Shown here piece by piece: positions 9,987 to 19,457 of a DNA stretch of 64,000 bases (the first letter of the stretch is position 1; each line of letters starts with the position of its first letter). Below the pieces are notes generated by a model, which searched no databases, had not been told where the DNA came from, and was given only the letters and a program-made list of their open reading frames with translations. The DNA lies in the NCBI RefSeq assembly GCF_001742165.1, contig NZ_CP016442.1, positions 3,162,001 to 3,226,000 on the forward strand, read 5' to 3'. The position numbers and the translations under genes were made by a program. This stretch comes from Burkholderia stabilis. Lineage in GTDB: Bacteria > Pseudomonadota > Gammaproteobacteria > Burkholderiales > Burkholderiaceae.

Positions 9987-11093
9987 TTGAAGCCGCCCCG
10001 CACCGCTCCCGCTCCATTCCCCGTCACACCGCTGCACCGCACGTTCGCCACGCGCCTGATCGCGTGGCAGCGCGAGCACGGTCGCCACGACCTGCCGTGG
10101 CAGAACACCCGCGATCCTTACCGGATCTGGCTGTCGGAAATCATGCTGCAACAGACGCAGGTATCGACCGTCATCCCGTATTACGCGCGCTTTCTCGAAC
10201 GCTTCCCTGACGTCGCCGCGCTCGCGGCTGCGCCGAATGACGACGTCATGGCGCTGTGGGCAGGGCTCGGCTACTACTCCCGTGCACGCAACCTGCACCG
10301 CTGCGCGCAGGTCGTCGTCGCCGAGCATGGCGGCGCGTTTCCGTCGACGCCCGACGCGCTGGCCGAACTGCCGGGTATCGGCCGCTCGACGGCCGCGGCG
10401 ATCGCATCGTTCGCGTACGGTGCGCGCGCGACGATCCTCGACGGCAACGTGAAGCGCGTGCTCGCACGGGTGTTCGGCGTCGAAGGTTTTCCGGGCGAGA
10501 AGCGCGTCGAGAACGACATGTGGGCGCTTGCCGAATCGCTGTTGCCCGATGCCGCGAACGCGGCCGATGTGAGCGCTTATACGCAGGGCCTGATGGATCT
10601 CGGCGCGACGCTGTGCGTGCGCGGCAAGCCCGATTGCGCGCGCTGCCCGTTCGCGGGCGATTGCGTTGCGCAATCGACGGGCCGTCAGCGCGAACTGCCG
10701 GCCGCGCGGCCGAAGAAGGCCGTGCCGACGCGCAAGACCTGGATGCTCGTGCTGCGTGACGGCGACGCCGTGCTGCTCGAGCGCCGGCCGCCGGCCGGTA
10801 TCTGGGGCGGCCTGTGGAGCCTGCCGCAAGCCGACGGCGACGCCGCGCTCGCGGAACTCGCGCGCGGCTTCGGCGGCGGCGGCCCGGTGCCGCTCGCGCC
10901 GCTCACGCACACATTCACGCACTTCCGGCTCGAGATCGAGCCGCGGCTGAGCGACATGGCGGACGGCAGCGGCCAGCCTTCGGCTGCGCAGGATGCGGAC
11001 ACGGCATGGGTGCCGCTGAGCCGGCTCGATGCGTATGGCGTGCCGGCACCCGTGCGCAAGCTGCTCGATGCGCTGAGCGGGCCGCTGCTGTAA
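9987..11093 (+). CDS. mutY: A/G-specific adenine glycosylase MutY
   Basis: Removes adenine mispaired with 8-oxoguanine. The 368-residue protein has an N-terminal HhH-GPD domain with SEIMLQQTQV near residue 49, the helix-hairpin-helix LPGIGRSTAAAI containing the catalytic region near 130, and a [4Fe-4S] cluster loop C-x6-C-x2-C-x5-C at about 205-221. It ends in a C-terminal Nudix-like 8-oxoG recognition domain (WGGLWSLPQ). The only start consistent with the N-terminus is TTG at 9987, with no clear ribosome site, suggesting coupling to mutM 24 bp upstream. Confidence 0.96.
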   Translation: MKPPRTAPAPFPVTPLHRTFATRLIAWQREHGRHDLPWQNTRDPYRIWLSEIMLQQTQVSTVIPYYARFLERFPDVAALAAAPNDDVMALWAGLGYYSRARNLHRCAQVVVAEHGGAFPSTPDALAELPGIGRSTAAAIASFAYGARATILDGNVKRVLARVFGVEGFPGEKRVENDMWALAESLLPDAANAADVSAYTQGLMDLGATLCVRGKPDCARCPFAGDCVAQSTGRQRELPAARPKKAVPTRKTWMLVLRDGDAVLLERRPPAGIWGGLWSLPQADGDAALAELARGFGGGGPVPLAPLTHTFTHFRLEIEPRLSDMADGSGQPSAAQDADTAWVPLSRLDAYGVPAPVRKLLDALSGPLL

Positions 11094-11205
11094 CGAAGGG
11101 GAAGGGCGCGGCGCGGGCGTCCGGGGAAACGCCGGGTGCCGGGTTTGCCGCGTCGAGGGAAGCTTTCCGGATGGCCTGGCGTTCGGCCGACAGGCCGGTG
11201 GGCGC

Positions 11206-11841
11206 CTACAACCAGCCGTGCCGGTCGAGCACGTGGTGCACGGCGTCGATGCGCGCGCCGACGTCCGGAAACTCCATCAGCTTTTGCCGCGCGCGCAGGT
11301 CGAGCGGCAACAACTCGGCCAGGCGGTTCGACACCCAGCTCGGATCGTCGAGGCGGAACGGTTCGCAGAATGGCAACTTGCCCGGTTCCGATTTCTTCAG
11401 CGCGGCGATGATGCGCTCGAGCACCTCGGCGCATGAACCGAACTGCGCGAGCGTCTGCTCGCCTTCGAGCGGGATGTCGTCGGGCAGCGGCTCCGCGATG
11501 CCGACCAGCAGCCCGTTGCCTTCGACGCGATACGACAGCAGCTCGAAGCGTTGCGTGCCGATCGCCTGCAGGTACAGCATCCCGAATTCGCCGGTGTCGC
11601 ACTCGGTGATGCGTGCCATGCAGCCGATGGTTTCGGGCACGGACACGGCGCCGTCCTGCGCGACTTCGGGCCCGCTCTTCAGCAGGCACACGCCGAACGG
11701 CGCATCGTCGCGCAGGCACGCGCGAGCCATGTCGAGATAGCGCGCCTCGAACACCTTGAGCGGGAGCAGGCCCCCCGGAAACAGCACCGTGTGCAGCGGA
11801 AACAGCGGCAGGTCGATCAGGCTGGTCGATAGGGAGGACAT
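11206..11841 (-). CDS. LON N-terminal substrate-binding domain protein
   Basis: A 211-residue stand-alone LON_substr_bdg (PF02190-type) protein. The domain begins at LPLFPLHTVLFPGGLLPLKVFE and continues with RYLDMARACL, SGPEV and IGCMARI, as in the N-terminus of Lon protease; no ATPase or protease domain follows. The C-terminal half is helical (LAELLPLDLRARQKLMEF). The exact role of these single-domain proteins is unknown. The ATG at 11841 starts the conserved region. It lies 28 bp after the rapZ stop and could be the last gene of the kdsD-to-rapZ block. It converges with mutY. Confidence 0.85.
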   Translation of the reverse strand: MSSLSTSLIDLPLFPLHTVLFPGGLLPLKVFEARYLDMARACLRDDAPFGVCLLKSGPEVAQDGAVSVPETIGCMARITECDTGEFGMLYLQAIGTQRFELLSYRVEGNGLLVGIAEPLPDDIPLEGEQTLAQFGSCAEVLERIIAALKKSEPGKLPFCEPFRLDDPSWVSNRLAELLPLDLRARQKLMEFPDVGARIDAVHHVLDRHGWL

Positions 11842-11869
11842 GGCGCGCGGGCGTTGGGGCGGGGCGTCG

Positions 11870-12778
11870 CTAGGGTCGGTCGACCTCGGAGACGAGCCGC
11901 GACGACGCGTCGACATCCACTGGCGCGTCACGATGCCGCACGATCACGTTCGCCTCGTGCGCGAGGCGCGCGGCGAGCGTTTCCGCGATGAACACCGAGC
12001 GATGCTGGCCGCCCGTACAGCCGATGGCGACGGTCAGGTAGCTGCGGTTGTCTTCGCGGAAGTGCGGCAGCCATTTCATCAGGAACGCATGGATGTCGTC
12101 GATCATCTGATGGACGATCGGCAGTGCGTCGAGAAAGGCGATGACCGGCTGGTCGAGCCCGGTGAGCGGGCGCAACTCGTGGTCGTAGTACGGGTTCGGC
12201 AGCGCGCGCACGTCGAACATCAGGTCGGCGTCGAGCGGCACGCCGCGCTTGAAGCCGAACGACTCGAACATCAGCATCAGGTCGTTGTCCTTCTGCTCGA
12301 TGAAGCGCTTGACCCACGTGCGCAGCACGTTCGCGCGCAGCGTGCTCGTATCGATCTGGTGGCCGAATTCGGCGAGCGGCGCGACGAGGTCGCGTTCGCG
12401 CTCGATGGCTTCCTCGAGCGACGACAGCAGGCCGACGTTCGCGTCGTGCGACAGCGAGCCGGACAGCGGATGGCGGCGGCGCGTTTCGGAGAAGCGCTGG
12501 ATCAGCGCCTGGGTGCTCGCGTTGAGGAACAGCACGCGCACGTCGTTCTGGCGCGACAGATCGCGGATCAGGCCGGGCATTTCGTCGAGCGAGGCGCTCG
12601 AGCGCGCGTCGATCGCGACCGCGAGCCGGTGCTGGCCGGCCCCGGCGAGGTAGCGGGCGAGTTCGGGGAGCACGTGCGGCGGCAAGTTGTCGACGCAGTA
12701 ATAGCCTGCGTCTTCGAGCGCGTTCAGCGCGACGGACTTGCCTGAGCCGGAGATGCCGGTGATAAGGACGATGCGCAT
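11870..12778 (-). CDS. rapZ: RNase adapter protein RapZ
   Basis: A 302-residue P-loop protein. In enterobacteria RapZ binds the sRNA GlmZ and directs RNase E cleavage, tuning GlmS and so UDP-GlcNAc supply. Visible motifs are the Walker [12 protein letters not shown] at residues 8-18, the ISRQND/LDA-like central block, and the C-terminal [14 protein letters not shown] characteristic of the RapZ/YvcJ family. The ATG at 12778 (MRIVLITG) is used; an upstream ATG adds only [10 protein letters not shown]. Its position next to hprK and ptsN is the classic rpoN-cluster arrangement. Confidence 0.95.
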   Translation of the reverse strand: MRIVLITGISGSGKSVALNALEDAGYYCVDNLPPHVLPELARYLAGAGQHRLAVAIDARSSASLDEMPGLIRDLSRQNDVRVLFLNASTQALIQRFSETRRRHPLSGSLSHDANVGLLSSLEEAIERERDLVAPLAEFGHQIDTSTLRANVLRTWVKRFIEQKDNDLMLMFESFGFKRGVPLDADLMFDVRALPNPYYDHELRPLTGLDQPVIAFLDALPIVHQMIDDIHAFLMKWLPHFREDNRSYLTVAIGCTGGQHRSVFIAETLAARLAHEANVIVRHRDAPVDVDASSRLVSEVDRP

Positions 12779-12853
12779 GGGAAGCAGTGAATCCTGACGT
12801 TTCATCATAGCACCGGCTCGACGCGTCGGCGTTGCGCGGCCGGCGCGTGCGGG

Positions 12854-13822
12854 TTACACCAATTTGCCGGGGAACTGACTGTCGGGATCTTGCATCGCGA
12901 GTCGTTGCCGATCCATGAAATCGCGCAACGTGTCGATTCCGCGCAACTGCAGGATCGTGTTCCGGACGGCCGCCTCGACGAGCACCGCGAGGTTGCGGCC
13001 GGCCGCGACCTGGATCGTGACCTTGCTGATCGGCAAACCGAGCACGTCGACGGTCTGGCTTTCGAGCGGCAGGCGCTGGAATTCGCCGTCGGGGCGCCGT
13101 ACGAGCTGGACGATCAGCTTCAGCTTCATTTTCCGCCGCACGGCGGTCTCGCCGAAGATCGTCTTGATGTCGAGCAGGCCGAGGCCGCGCACTTCGAGCA
13201 GGTTCTGCAGCAGCGGCGGGCAGCGCCCTTCGACGAAATCGGGGCCAAGACGGACGAAATCGACCGCGTCGTCGGCGACGAGGCCGTGGCCGCGGCTGAT
13301 CAGCTCGAGGCCGAGCTCGCTCTTGCCGAGGCCCGAATCGCCGGTCAGCAGCACGCCCATCCCGAGGATGTCGATGAACACGCCGTGCAGCGTCGCGCGC
13401 GGCGCGAGGATGCGCGACATGTAGAGCCGCAGGCTGTCGATCACCGCGGCGGCCGACATCGGCGTCGTGAACAGCGGGGTCGACGAGCGCGTGCAGCGCA
13501 GCACGAGTTCGGGCGGCGCCGCGGCACCGCCGGCGACGACGAGGAACGGCGGTTCGAGCGCGATCAGCTCGGCCATGTGGCGCGAGCGGTCTTCGTCGGT
13601 CTGCCGCTGGTAATAGTCGATTTCGGCTTCGCCCAGCACCTGGATCCGGTTCGGGTGGATCAGGTTCAGGTGGCCGACGAGGTCGGCGCTGGACGTCGCG
13701 TTGCCGACCGTGTCGGCCGAAAAGCCGCGCTCCCAGCCTTCATGCCCCGTCAGCCAGCTCAGCTTCAGCGTGGCCGCGTTGTCGTCGAAGATGCTCTGGG
13801 CGTTGATGCTGGACGTATCCAT
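12854..13822 (-). CDS. hprK: HPr kinase/phosphorylase
   Basis: Phosphorylates or dephosphorylates a serine of HPr-type phosphocarriers. The 322-residue protein has the N-terminal DRTGG-like domain, the Walker [10 protein letters not shown] near residue 153 and the family signature [16 protein letters not shown] near residue 205. No HPr or EI gene is in the window; the neighbouring ptsN suggests it acts on the nitrogen PTS (NPr), as proposed for proteobacteria. The ATG at 13822 (MDTSSINAQ) is preferred over one 18 codons upstream. ptsN is 129 bp upstream. Confidence 0.96.
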   Translation of the reverse strand: MDTSSINAQSIFDDNAATLKLSWLTGHEGWERGFSADTVGNATSSADLVGHLNLIHPNRIQVLGEAEIDYYQRQTDEDRSRHMAELIALEPPFLVVAGGAAAPPELVLRCTRSSTPLFTTPMSAAAVIDSLRLYMSRILAPRATLHGVFIDILGMGVLLTGDSGLGKSELGLELISRGHGLVADDAVDFVRLGPDFVEGRCPPLLQNLLEVRGLGLLDIKTIFGETAVRRKMKLKLIVQLVRRPDGEFQRLPLESQTVDVLGLPISKVTIQVAAGRNLAVLVEAAVRNTILQLRGIDTLRDFMDRQRLAMQDPDSQFPGKLV

Positions 13823-13951
13823 GACTTTCGTCACTCCAATGGGCCGGTGCATGCGCGCGGCGACGGACGTCGCCATGCCGGGCCGGCGCCGGGCGGCCCT
13901 GGACGGCGGCGCGTGCCGCCTCGTACGGGGAAATATTCCGCCCGGATCAAC

Positions 13952-14407
13952 TCAAGGTTGCCACTGAGTGAGCAGACGATGCAACTCCGCGACATCCGTT
14001 TCATTGTGCAGACGCTCGCGCGCGTCGCGATCGGACAGCAGTTGCGCGATTTCCGACAGGATCTCGAGGTGTTGCTGGGTGGCTTGCTCGGGGACGAGCA
14101 GGAAAATCAGGAGGCCAACCGGCTGGCCGTCGGGCGCTTCGAACGGGATGGCATCGGCGAGCCGGACGAACGCGGCGAGCGGGTGCTTGAGACCCTTGAT
14201 GCGCCCGTGCGGAATCGCGACGCCTTCGCCGAGCCCGGTCGAGCCGAGGCGCTCGCGCGCGAACAGGTTGTCCGTGACGGTGCTGCGGGCGATGCCGTTC
14301 TGATTCTCGAACATCAGCCCGGCTTGTTCGAAGACGCGTTTCTTGCTGGTGACTGAGAGGTCGATGACGACGTTCTCTATGGGCAGGATTTTGGCTAGGC
14401 GATTCAT
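13952..14407 (-). CDS. ptsN: PTS IIA-like nitrogen regulatory protein PtsN (EIIA-Ntr)
   Basis: A phospho-accepting regulator of the nitrogen PTS that affects K+ uptake and other processes through protein-protein contacts. The 151-residue protein has the EIIA fructose/mannitol-type fold with the phosphorylatable His in GVAIPHGRIKGL (about residue 66) and the LLIFLLVPEQ strand. The ATG at 14407 (MNRLAKILP) is chosen; an upstream ATG adds a non-conserved 30-residue extension. It lies in the hpf-ptsN-hprK-rapZ series. A strong terminator after hpf (14613-14640) implies ptsN has its own promoter or depends on readthrough. Confidence 0.95.
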   Translation of the reverse strand: MNRLAKILPIENVVIDLSVTSKKRVFEQAGLMFENQNGIARSTVTDNLFARERLGSTGLGEGVAIPHGRIKGLKHPLAAFVRLADAIPFEAPDGQPVGLLIFLLVPEQATQQHLEILSEIAQLLSDRDARERLHNETDVAELHRLLTQWQP

Positions 14408-14612
14408 GTTGGCAGGCGATTGGGCGGCCTGGGGTCTCCTTGCGGCGGCAGACTGATTTTCCATGTTCGGCGATATCAAGGCGTTCGGCATCGGCAACCT
14501 GCAATGCAGCTACCGCACCCAACGCCCCCCGGCGATAACCGGAACATTATAGAGCACAGCCGCGTGCATGGCGCAGCACGGACGGACCGGTCGCACCACT
14601 GCGCGGAGTCGC

Positions 14613-14640
14613 AAAAAAAACGCCCGGCGAACCGGGCGGC
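14613..14640 (-). terminator. Rho-independent terminator downstream of hpf
   Basis: On the minus strand CGCCCGG-TTCG-CCGGGCG forms a perfect 7-bp stem with a stable TTCG tetraloop, followed by eight T. It begins 20 bp past the hpf stop and lies about 205 bp before ptsN. Confidence 0.93.
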
Positions 14641-14659
14641 GTGCGTGTTGCGGTGACGG

Positions 14660-15019
14660 TTATTGCGGCGGCAGTTCGATCTGGTCGATCGACGGTTGAA
14701 GCTTGATCGGGTCGTGCGCGTGCGTTTGCAGGCGCTCCATGTGCTTGACGACCTGGCGATCCAGCTTGTCGATCAGCAGATCGATCGCTGCGTACAGATT
14801 GCCGTTTGCGCTTTCGACGAAGATGTCCTTGCCCTTCAGGTGCAGGTTGATTTCCGCGCGCTGCTGCTTGTCCTTTTCCTTGTGATTGTCGACCGAGAGG
14901 ATCACAGTGCCATCGATCACCTGATCGCTATGCCGTAGCACCCTGTCCAGCTTGGTGATCACGTATTCGCGAATTGCAGGCGTGACTTCGAGATGATGTC
15001 CACTGATCTTCAGGTTCAT
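14660..15019 (-). CDS. hpf: Ribosome hibernation promoting factor (short HPF / sigma-54 modulation protein)
   Basis: Binds the ribosomal decoding region in stationary phase. The 119-residue protein has the single beta-alpha-beta S30AE domain: [20 protein letters not shown] at the start, then [15 protein letters not shown] near residue 75, then a short polar tail. It lacks the C-terminal dimerisation domain of long HPF, so it is a short-type protein. It lies directly downstream of rpoN, as in many proteobacteria, and ends at a strong terminator. Some genomes call it raiA or the sigma-54 modulation protein. Confidence 0.94.
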   Translation of the reverse strand: MNLKISGHHLEVTPAIREYVITKLDRVLRHSDQVIDGTVILSVDNHKEKDKQQRAEINLHLKGKDIFVESANGNLYAAIDLLIDKLDRQVVKHMERLQTHAHDPIKLQPSIDQIELPPQ

Positions 15020-15177
15020 AGTGCTTCTCCAAGCGAGTGACCACCCGGCCGCATCGAGGCGGCGCTCCGGTCGACTTGCCCGTGCCGCGCGAGGCGGCGT
15101 ATCGCGGACAGGTCGCCCGGCCTGTTCCCCGTGTGCGCGGTGGCCGGAACACGCCTGCCGCCGGGCAGGCAGCAGGC

Positions 15178-16683
15178 CTAAAGAGACTTTCGCAGATTGA
15201 CGGCCGGGATCTTGAGGGCTTCGCGATATTTCGCAACCGTGCGGCGCGCGACCACGAACCCCTGTTCTGCCAGCAGCTCGGCAATGCGGCTATCCGAAAG
15301 TGGCGATTTTGGGTCTTCAGCTCCTATCAGTTGCTTGATCAGGGCTCGGATGGCGGTCGACGAAGCGGCGCCACCGGTGTCGGTCGAGACGTGAGATCCG
15401 AAGAAGTACTTAAATTCAAGCGTCCCGAACGGGGTCAGCATGTACTTCCCGGTTGTCACACGGCTGACAGTCGACTCGTGTAGGCCCAGCGTATCAGCTA
15501 TTTCCCGCAAAACCAAGGGGCGCATGGCAATTTCACCGTGCGCAAAGAAGTTCTTCTGACGCTCGACAATCGCCTGCGCGACACGCAGGATCGTGTCGAA
15601 ACGCTGCTGGATGTTTTTGATCAGCCAGCGCGCTTCCTGGAGCTGCTGCTTCAGCGAACCGGCGGACGGATCGCCGCGGCTGTTGCGCAGGATGTTCGCG
15701 TAGAGGTTGTTGATCCGCAGGCGCGGCACGACCTCCGGATTGAGCTCCGCGAGCCATCCCTGGCCGGCCTTCTTCACGATGATGTCGGGCACGACGTAGT
15801 CGGCTTCGGCCTTGCCGTATGCGGCGCCGGGGAACGGCTCCAGCGAGCGGATCAGCGCATGCGCGTCGCGCAGCGCGTCGTCGCTCGCCTTCAGGTGCTT
15901 GCGCAGCCGCGTGAAATCGCGTGCGGCGAGCAGTTCCAGATGCTGCGACACGATCTCGAGCGCGAGCGTGCGGGTCGGGGACGGATCGAGGCGCAGCAAC
16001 TGCAGCTTCAGGCATTCGGATGCCGAGCGGGCGCCGACCCCGGCAGGATCGAAGCTGTGCAGCAGCGCGAGCGCCGCGTTCAGTTCATCGCAGTCGATCT
16101 CCAGCTCGGGCGGCAGGTCGGCGAGCACCTCGTCGAGCGTGGCGGTCAGGTAGCCGTCGTCGTCGAGCGATTCGATCAGGAACATCACGAGCGCGCGGTC
16201 GCGCGGGCTGGCCTGCGTGACGCGCAACTGCGCGGACAGGTGGTCGCGCAGCGACGTTGCGGCTTCCTGCACCTGCAGCGGCGGGAGGTCGTCGTCGTCG
16301 GACGCGCCGCTCGAGCGGCCGAATTCGTCGAGATTCCATTGCGGGCCGTCGTTGCCGTCGTTGGACGAGTAACCGTCGTATTCGTCCGCGCCGGCCGGCT
16401 CGTCGCGCTCCGCGCGATCGCCCGACGAGCTGCTGCCGTTTGCCGCGGACGGTTCGGTGTTCTGTGCCGGAGGCGTCTGCGCGATCAGCGATCCGTCCGA
16501 CGCGACGCGCAGCGGGCTCGCGATCCATTCGTCGTCGTTCTCGAGCAGCGGGTTCTGCGCGACGGCCATCGCGACTTCCTGCTGCAATTCGAGCGTCGAC
16601 AACTGCAGGAGCCGGATCGACTGCTGTAGCTGGGGCGTCAGCGCCAGGTGTTGCGACAGGCGGAGTTGAAGGCTGGCTTTCAT
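15178..16683 (-). CDS. rpoN: RNA polymerase sigma-54 factor
   Basis: The alternative sigma factor for -24/-12 promoters, dependent on enhancer-binding ATPases. The 501-residue protein has the Gln/Leu-rich region I at the start ([21 protein letters not shown] without its first residues), an acidic, low-complexity region II (about residues 60-130), a core-binding region III, a helix-turn-helix around [10 protein letters not shown], and the C-terminal RpoN box [10 protein letters not shown]. The ATG at 16683 fits the conserved N-terminus. It follows lptB after 160 bp and precedes hpf. Confidence 0.97.
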   Translation of the reverse strand: MKASLQLRLSQHLALTPQLQQSIRLLQLSTLELQQEVAMAVAQNPLLENDDEWIASPLRVASDGSLIAQTPPAQNTEPSAANGSSSSGDRAERDEPAGADEYDGYSSNDGNDGPQWNLDEFGRSSGASDDDDLPPLQVQEAATSLRDHLSAQLRVTQASPRDRALVMFLIESLDDDGYLTATLDEVLADLPPELEIDCDELNAALALLHSFDPAGVGARSASECLKLQLLRLDPSPTRTLALEIVSQHLELLAARDFTRLRKHLKASDDALRDAHALIRSLEPFPGAAYGKAEADYVVPDIIVKKAGQGWLAELNPEVVPRLRINNLYANILRNSRGDPSAGSLKQQLQEARWLIKNIQQRFDTILRVAQAIVERQKNFFAHGEIAMRPLVLREIADTLGLHESTVSRVTTGKYMLTPFGTLEFKYFFGSHVSTDTGGAASSTAIRALIKQLIGAEDPKSPLSDSRIAELLAEQGFVVARRTVAKYREALKIPAVNLRKSL

Positions 16684-16843
16684 GGCGAGGAGGGAGTCAT
16701 ACCGGCAGTGTGCCACGACCCAGGCGCGTTGAGCCATCCGCGATTACGCGCGGCGCGCCGCCCGGCCGCGGGCATGACCGCGAAGCAGGGCGCGGCCCCG
16801 CGCGGCGATGCCGGGCGGGGTGCAGCCAGCCACGAGGAGGAAG

Positions 16844-17620
16844 TTACATGCGGAAGTGTTCGCCGAGGTACACGCGGCGCACGCTTTCGTTTTCGATGAT
16901 TTCGCTCGGCGCGCCGGCGGCGAGCACCGAGCCGTCGCTGATGATGTAGGCGTGGTCGCAGATGCCGAGCGTTTCGCGGACGTTGTGATCGGTAATCAGC
17001 ACGCCGATGTTGCGCTGCTTCAGGAACTTGACGATCTTCTGGATCTCGAGCACCGCGATCGGGTCGACGCCGGCGAACGGTTCGTCGAGCAGGATGAAGT
17101 TCGGGTTGGTCGCGAGCGCGCGTGCGATTTCGACGCGGCGCCGTTCGCCGCCCGACAGCGACAGCGCGGGGTTCTCGCGCAGGTGGCCGATCTGCAGCTC
17201 ATCGAGCAGCGCTTCGGTGCGCGACGCGATCGCGTCCTTCGACAGCCGCTTGCCGTCTTCGCCGTGCTGCAGCTCGAGCACCGCGCGGATGTTTTCCTCG
17301 ACGGTCAGCTTGCGGAACACGGACGCTTCCTGCGGCAGGTACGACAGGCCGAGCGATGCGCGCTTGTGGATCGGCAGCAGGCTGATCGAGCTGCCGTTCA
17401 GCGAGATCTCGCCCGCGTCGAGCGGCACGAGGCCGACGATCATGTAGAAGGACGTCGTCTTGCCGGCGCCGTTCGGGCCGAGCAGGCCGACGACTTCGCC
17501 GCTCTTCACGTCGAGCGACACGTCCTTGACGACCGTGCGCGAGCCGTAGCGCTTCTTCAGGTTGCGGACGACGAGCGAGTTCGTGGCGCCAGCCGGCTGG
17601 CGGTTGGGTAGCGCGTTCAT
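16844..17620 (-). CDS. lptB: LPS export ABC transporter ATP-binding protein LptB
   Basis: The cytoplasmic ATPase that powers LptB2FGC extraction of LPS from the inner membrane. The 258-residue protein has Walker [10 protein letters not shown] near residue 49, the Q-loop [10 protein letters not shown], the signature [15 protein letters not shown], Walker B ILLDEPF and the switch histidine in ITDHNV. Residues 1-18 are a short extension beyond the usual LptB start. Its ATG overlaps the lptA stop by 4 bp. It lies in the kdsD-kdsC-lptC-lptA-lptB series. Confidence 0.96.
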   Translation of the reverse strand: MNALPNRQPAGATNSLVVRNLKKRYGSRTVVKDVSLDVKSGEVVGLLGPNGAGKTTSFYMIVGLVPLDAGEISLNGSSISLLPIHKRASLGLSYLPQEASVFRKLTVEENIRAVLELQHGEDGKRLSKDAIASRTEALLDELQIGHLRENPALSLSGGERRRVEIARALATNPNFILLDEPFAGVDPIAVLEIQKIVKFLKQRNIGVLITDHNVRETLGICDHAYIISDGSVLAAGAPSEIIENESVRRVYLGEHFRM

Positions 17621-18282
17621 TGGCCCGGCGCTCCCTGGATCGTGGTCGACGGCGACAGCTTCGCCGGCGCGCCGTTCAGCGGCGCGGGGCCGCCGTTCTT
17701 CGGCGACAGCATCGCGCGCACGCGGCCGTTCGGGTTGCCCGGCGCCGCGACGTCCTTGCCGCCCTTCGCGGTGTAGAAGTCGCGCTGGCCGTCGTACGTG
17801 ATCACGCTGCCGTGCACGGTGTCGGCGATCGTCGACGTGCCCTGCAGGCGGCGCACGGTTGCGGCGGTCGTCAGCGTGGTCAGGTCCTGCTTGCCGTCGT
17901 AGTCGATGCGCTCGGCGTCGCCGTCGATGTATTCGTCGAGGCCTTCGCGCTTCTGGCGGAACGTCGCGTGCTTCTTGCCGCTGCCGAAGGACGTGGCGTA
18001 CTGATAGCCTTCCGGATCCTGGCGCACTTCGACGCGATCGCCCTTGATGATGATCGTGCCCTTCGTGATCACGACGTTGCCGGTCGCGACCGTGACCTGC
18101 TTCAGATCGTCATAGGTCAGGTTGTCGGCCTCGACGTTGATCGGCTTGTTCTGGTCGGCCTTCTCGGCATGGGCGAGCGGCGCCAGCCCGATCAGCGGGA
18201 GCGCCACGAGCGTCGCGGCAAGCGCGGCGCGGACGGCGCGCGCAGCGCCGCCGGAATTCTGTCGAGGGAACGGTTCGTTCAT
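17617..18282 (-). CDS. lptA: Periplasmic LPS-transport protein LptA
   Basis: Forms the periplasmic bridge carrying LPS from LptC to LptD. The 221-residue protein has a signal peptide ending AHA (about residue 39), then an OstA-like beta-jellyroll with repeated strands ([40 protein letters not shown]). The C-terminal 40 residues are Pro/Ala-rich and probably disordered. Start choice: the ATG at 18282 gives a compact signal peptide, while an ATG at 18303 overlaps the lptC stop as TGATG and would add seven residues; both are possible. It overlaps lptB by 4 bp. Confidence 0.92.
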   Translation of the reverse strand: MNEPFPRQNSGGAARAVRAALAATLVALPLIGLAPLAHAEKADQNKPINVEADNLTYDDLKQVTVATGNVVITKGTIIIKGDRVEVRQDPEGYQYATSFGSGKKHATFRQKREGLDEYIDGDAERIDYDGKQDLTTLTTAATVRRLQGTSTIADTVHGSVITYDGQRDFYTAKGGKDVAAPGNPNGRVRAMLSPKNGGPAPLNGAPAKLSPSTTIQGAPGQ

Positions 18283-18302
18283 GCAGTCACGTGAGGGAAG
18301 CA

Positions 18303-18917
18303 TCACTTGGGTTGACCTTTCGAGCCGCCGGACGTGTCCGACGCGGCGATCGTGCCGCGCACGTTGCCGTAAAGCTCGATGACCCGGGTGACGTTGTTGT
18401 ACTTCATGCCGTCGGTCGCGTTGACGAGCGACAGGCCGCGCTGAAGTTTAACCGGCTTTTCGGTCTGGATCACATCGTCATTGACGAAGATCCGGAAATG
18501 CTGGGAATCGGCCTGCATCTGCGGATCGCCACCGCCGGCCGCGCGCAGGATGCGCGCGTCGTCATACAAATCGACGATCGACACGTCACCGTTGACGGTG
18601 CCGCGCTTCGCGGTGGTCGTCACGACCGGCTTGCCGGGCTGGAATGCGCGCATGGCCGGATCGGTCAGGTCGCTGTTTTCGGTGTCTTCGTAATGGATCA
18701 GATTCGCGGCCGTCAGCCGGTACTGGGTCGTGCCGGACTGGTCGAGCTCGGTGACCGAGAAGTTGTCCGCGAAATAGTCGGGCGTATGGCGCTTCGGCTG
18801 CGCGACGCCTTCGCCGGGCGGCGGCAGCGTCGCCTGCAGCAGCCACCAGGTGATGCCCGCGAGCGCGGCGACCGCGGCGAGCGGCAGCAACTGGGTCCAG
18901 CGGAAATGGGTGTTCAT
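18303..18917 (-). CDS. lptC: LPS export protein LptC
   Basis: An inner-membrane anchored component of the LPS exporter that receives LPS from LptB2FG. The 204-residue protein has one N-terminal membrane segment (residues about 9-27, LLPLAAVAALAGITWWLL) and a periplasmic OstA-like domain with DYFADNFSVTELD near residue 47. It lies 3 bp after the kdsC stop and directly before lptA, the usual order. Confidence 0.94.
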   Translation of the reverse strand: MNTHFRWTQLLPLAAVAALAGITWWLLQATLPPPGEGVAQPKRHTPDYFADNFSVTELDQSGTTQYRLTAANLIHYEDTENSDLTDPAMRAFQPGKPVVTTTAKRGTVNGDVSIVDLYDDARILRAAGGGDPQMQADSQHFRIFVNDDVIQTEKPVKLQRGLSLVNATDGMKYNNVTRVIELYGNVRGTIAASDTSGGSKGQPK

Positions 18918-18920
18918 CCG

Positions 18921-19457
18921 TCAGGCTCCGCAGGCGGCTGCGAGCAGCGCATCGTAACGGCGCTGCGCGCGCAGGATCGCGTCACAGACTTCGCGCACGG
19001 CGCCGTGGCCGCCGCGGGCCTCGGCCACCCAGTGCGCGCGGGCGATCACCTCGGGGTGCGCATTCGCGGGCGCGGTCGCGAAACCGCAGCGCAGCATCAC
19101 GGGCAGGTCGGGCCAGTCGTCGCCCATGTAACCGCACGCATCGGCGGTGATGCCGAGCGACGCGATCAGGTCGGCGAACACGGTGAGCTTGTTCTCGACG
19201 CCCTGGAACAGGTGCGCGATCTTCATTTCCTTCGCGCGCGCCGCGACGATGTCCGAGCGGCGGCCCGTGATGATCGCGGTTGCGATGCCGGCTTCGCCGA
19301 GCAGCTTCACGCCGTGGCCGTCGAGCGAATTGAACGACTTCATCGCGTCGCCGGCCGCGGTAAACAGCAGGCCGCCGTCGGTCAGCACACCGTCGACGTC
19401 GAAAATCATCAGCTTCACGCGGCTTGCGCGTTCGGCCGCAGTCAGCGCTGCGCTCAT
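18921..19457 (-). CDS. kdsC: 3-deoxy-D-manno-octulosonate 8-phosphate phosphatase KdsC
   Basis: A HAD-superfamily (C0-type, capless) phosphatase giving free KDO for LPS core synthesis. The 178-residue protein has motif I FDVDGVLTDG near residue 20, a TGR motif II (AIITGRRS), Lys in ENKLTVF and motif III/IV GYMGDDWPDLPVM. The ATG at 19457 overlaps the kdsD stop as TGATG, fixing the start and indicating coupling. Confidence 0.96.
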   Translation of the reverse strand: MSAALTAAERASRVKLMIFDVDGVLTDGGLLFTAAGDAMKSFNSLDGHGVKLLGEAGIATAIITGRRSDIVAARAKEMKIAHLFQGVENKLTVFADLIASLGITADACGYMGDDWPDLPVMLRCGFATAPANAHPEVIARAHWVAEARGGHGAVREVCDAILRAQRRYDALLAAACGA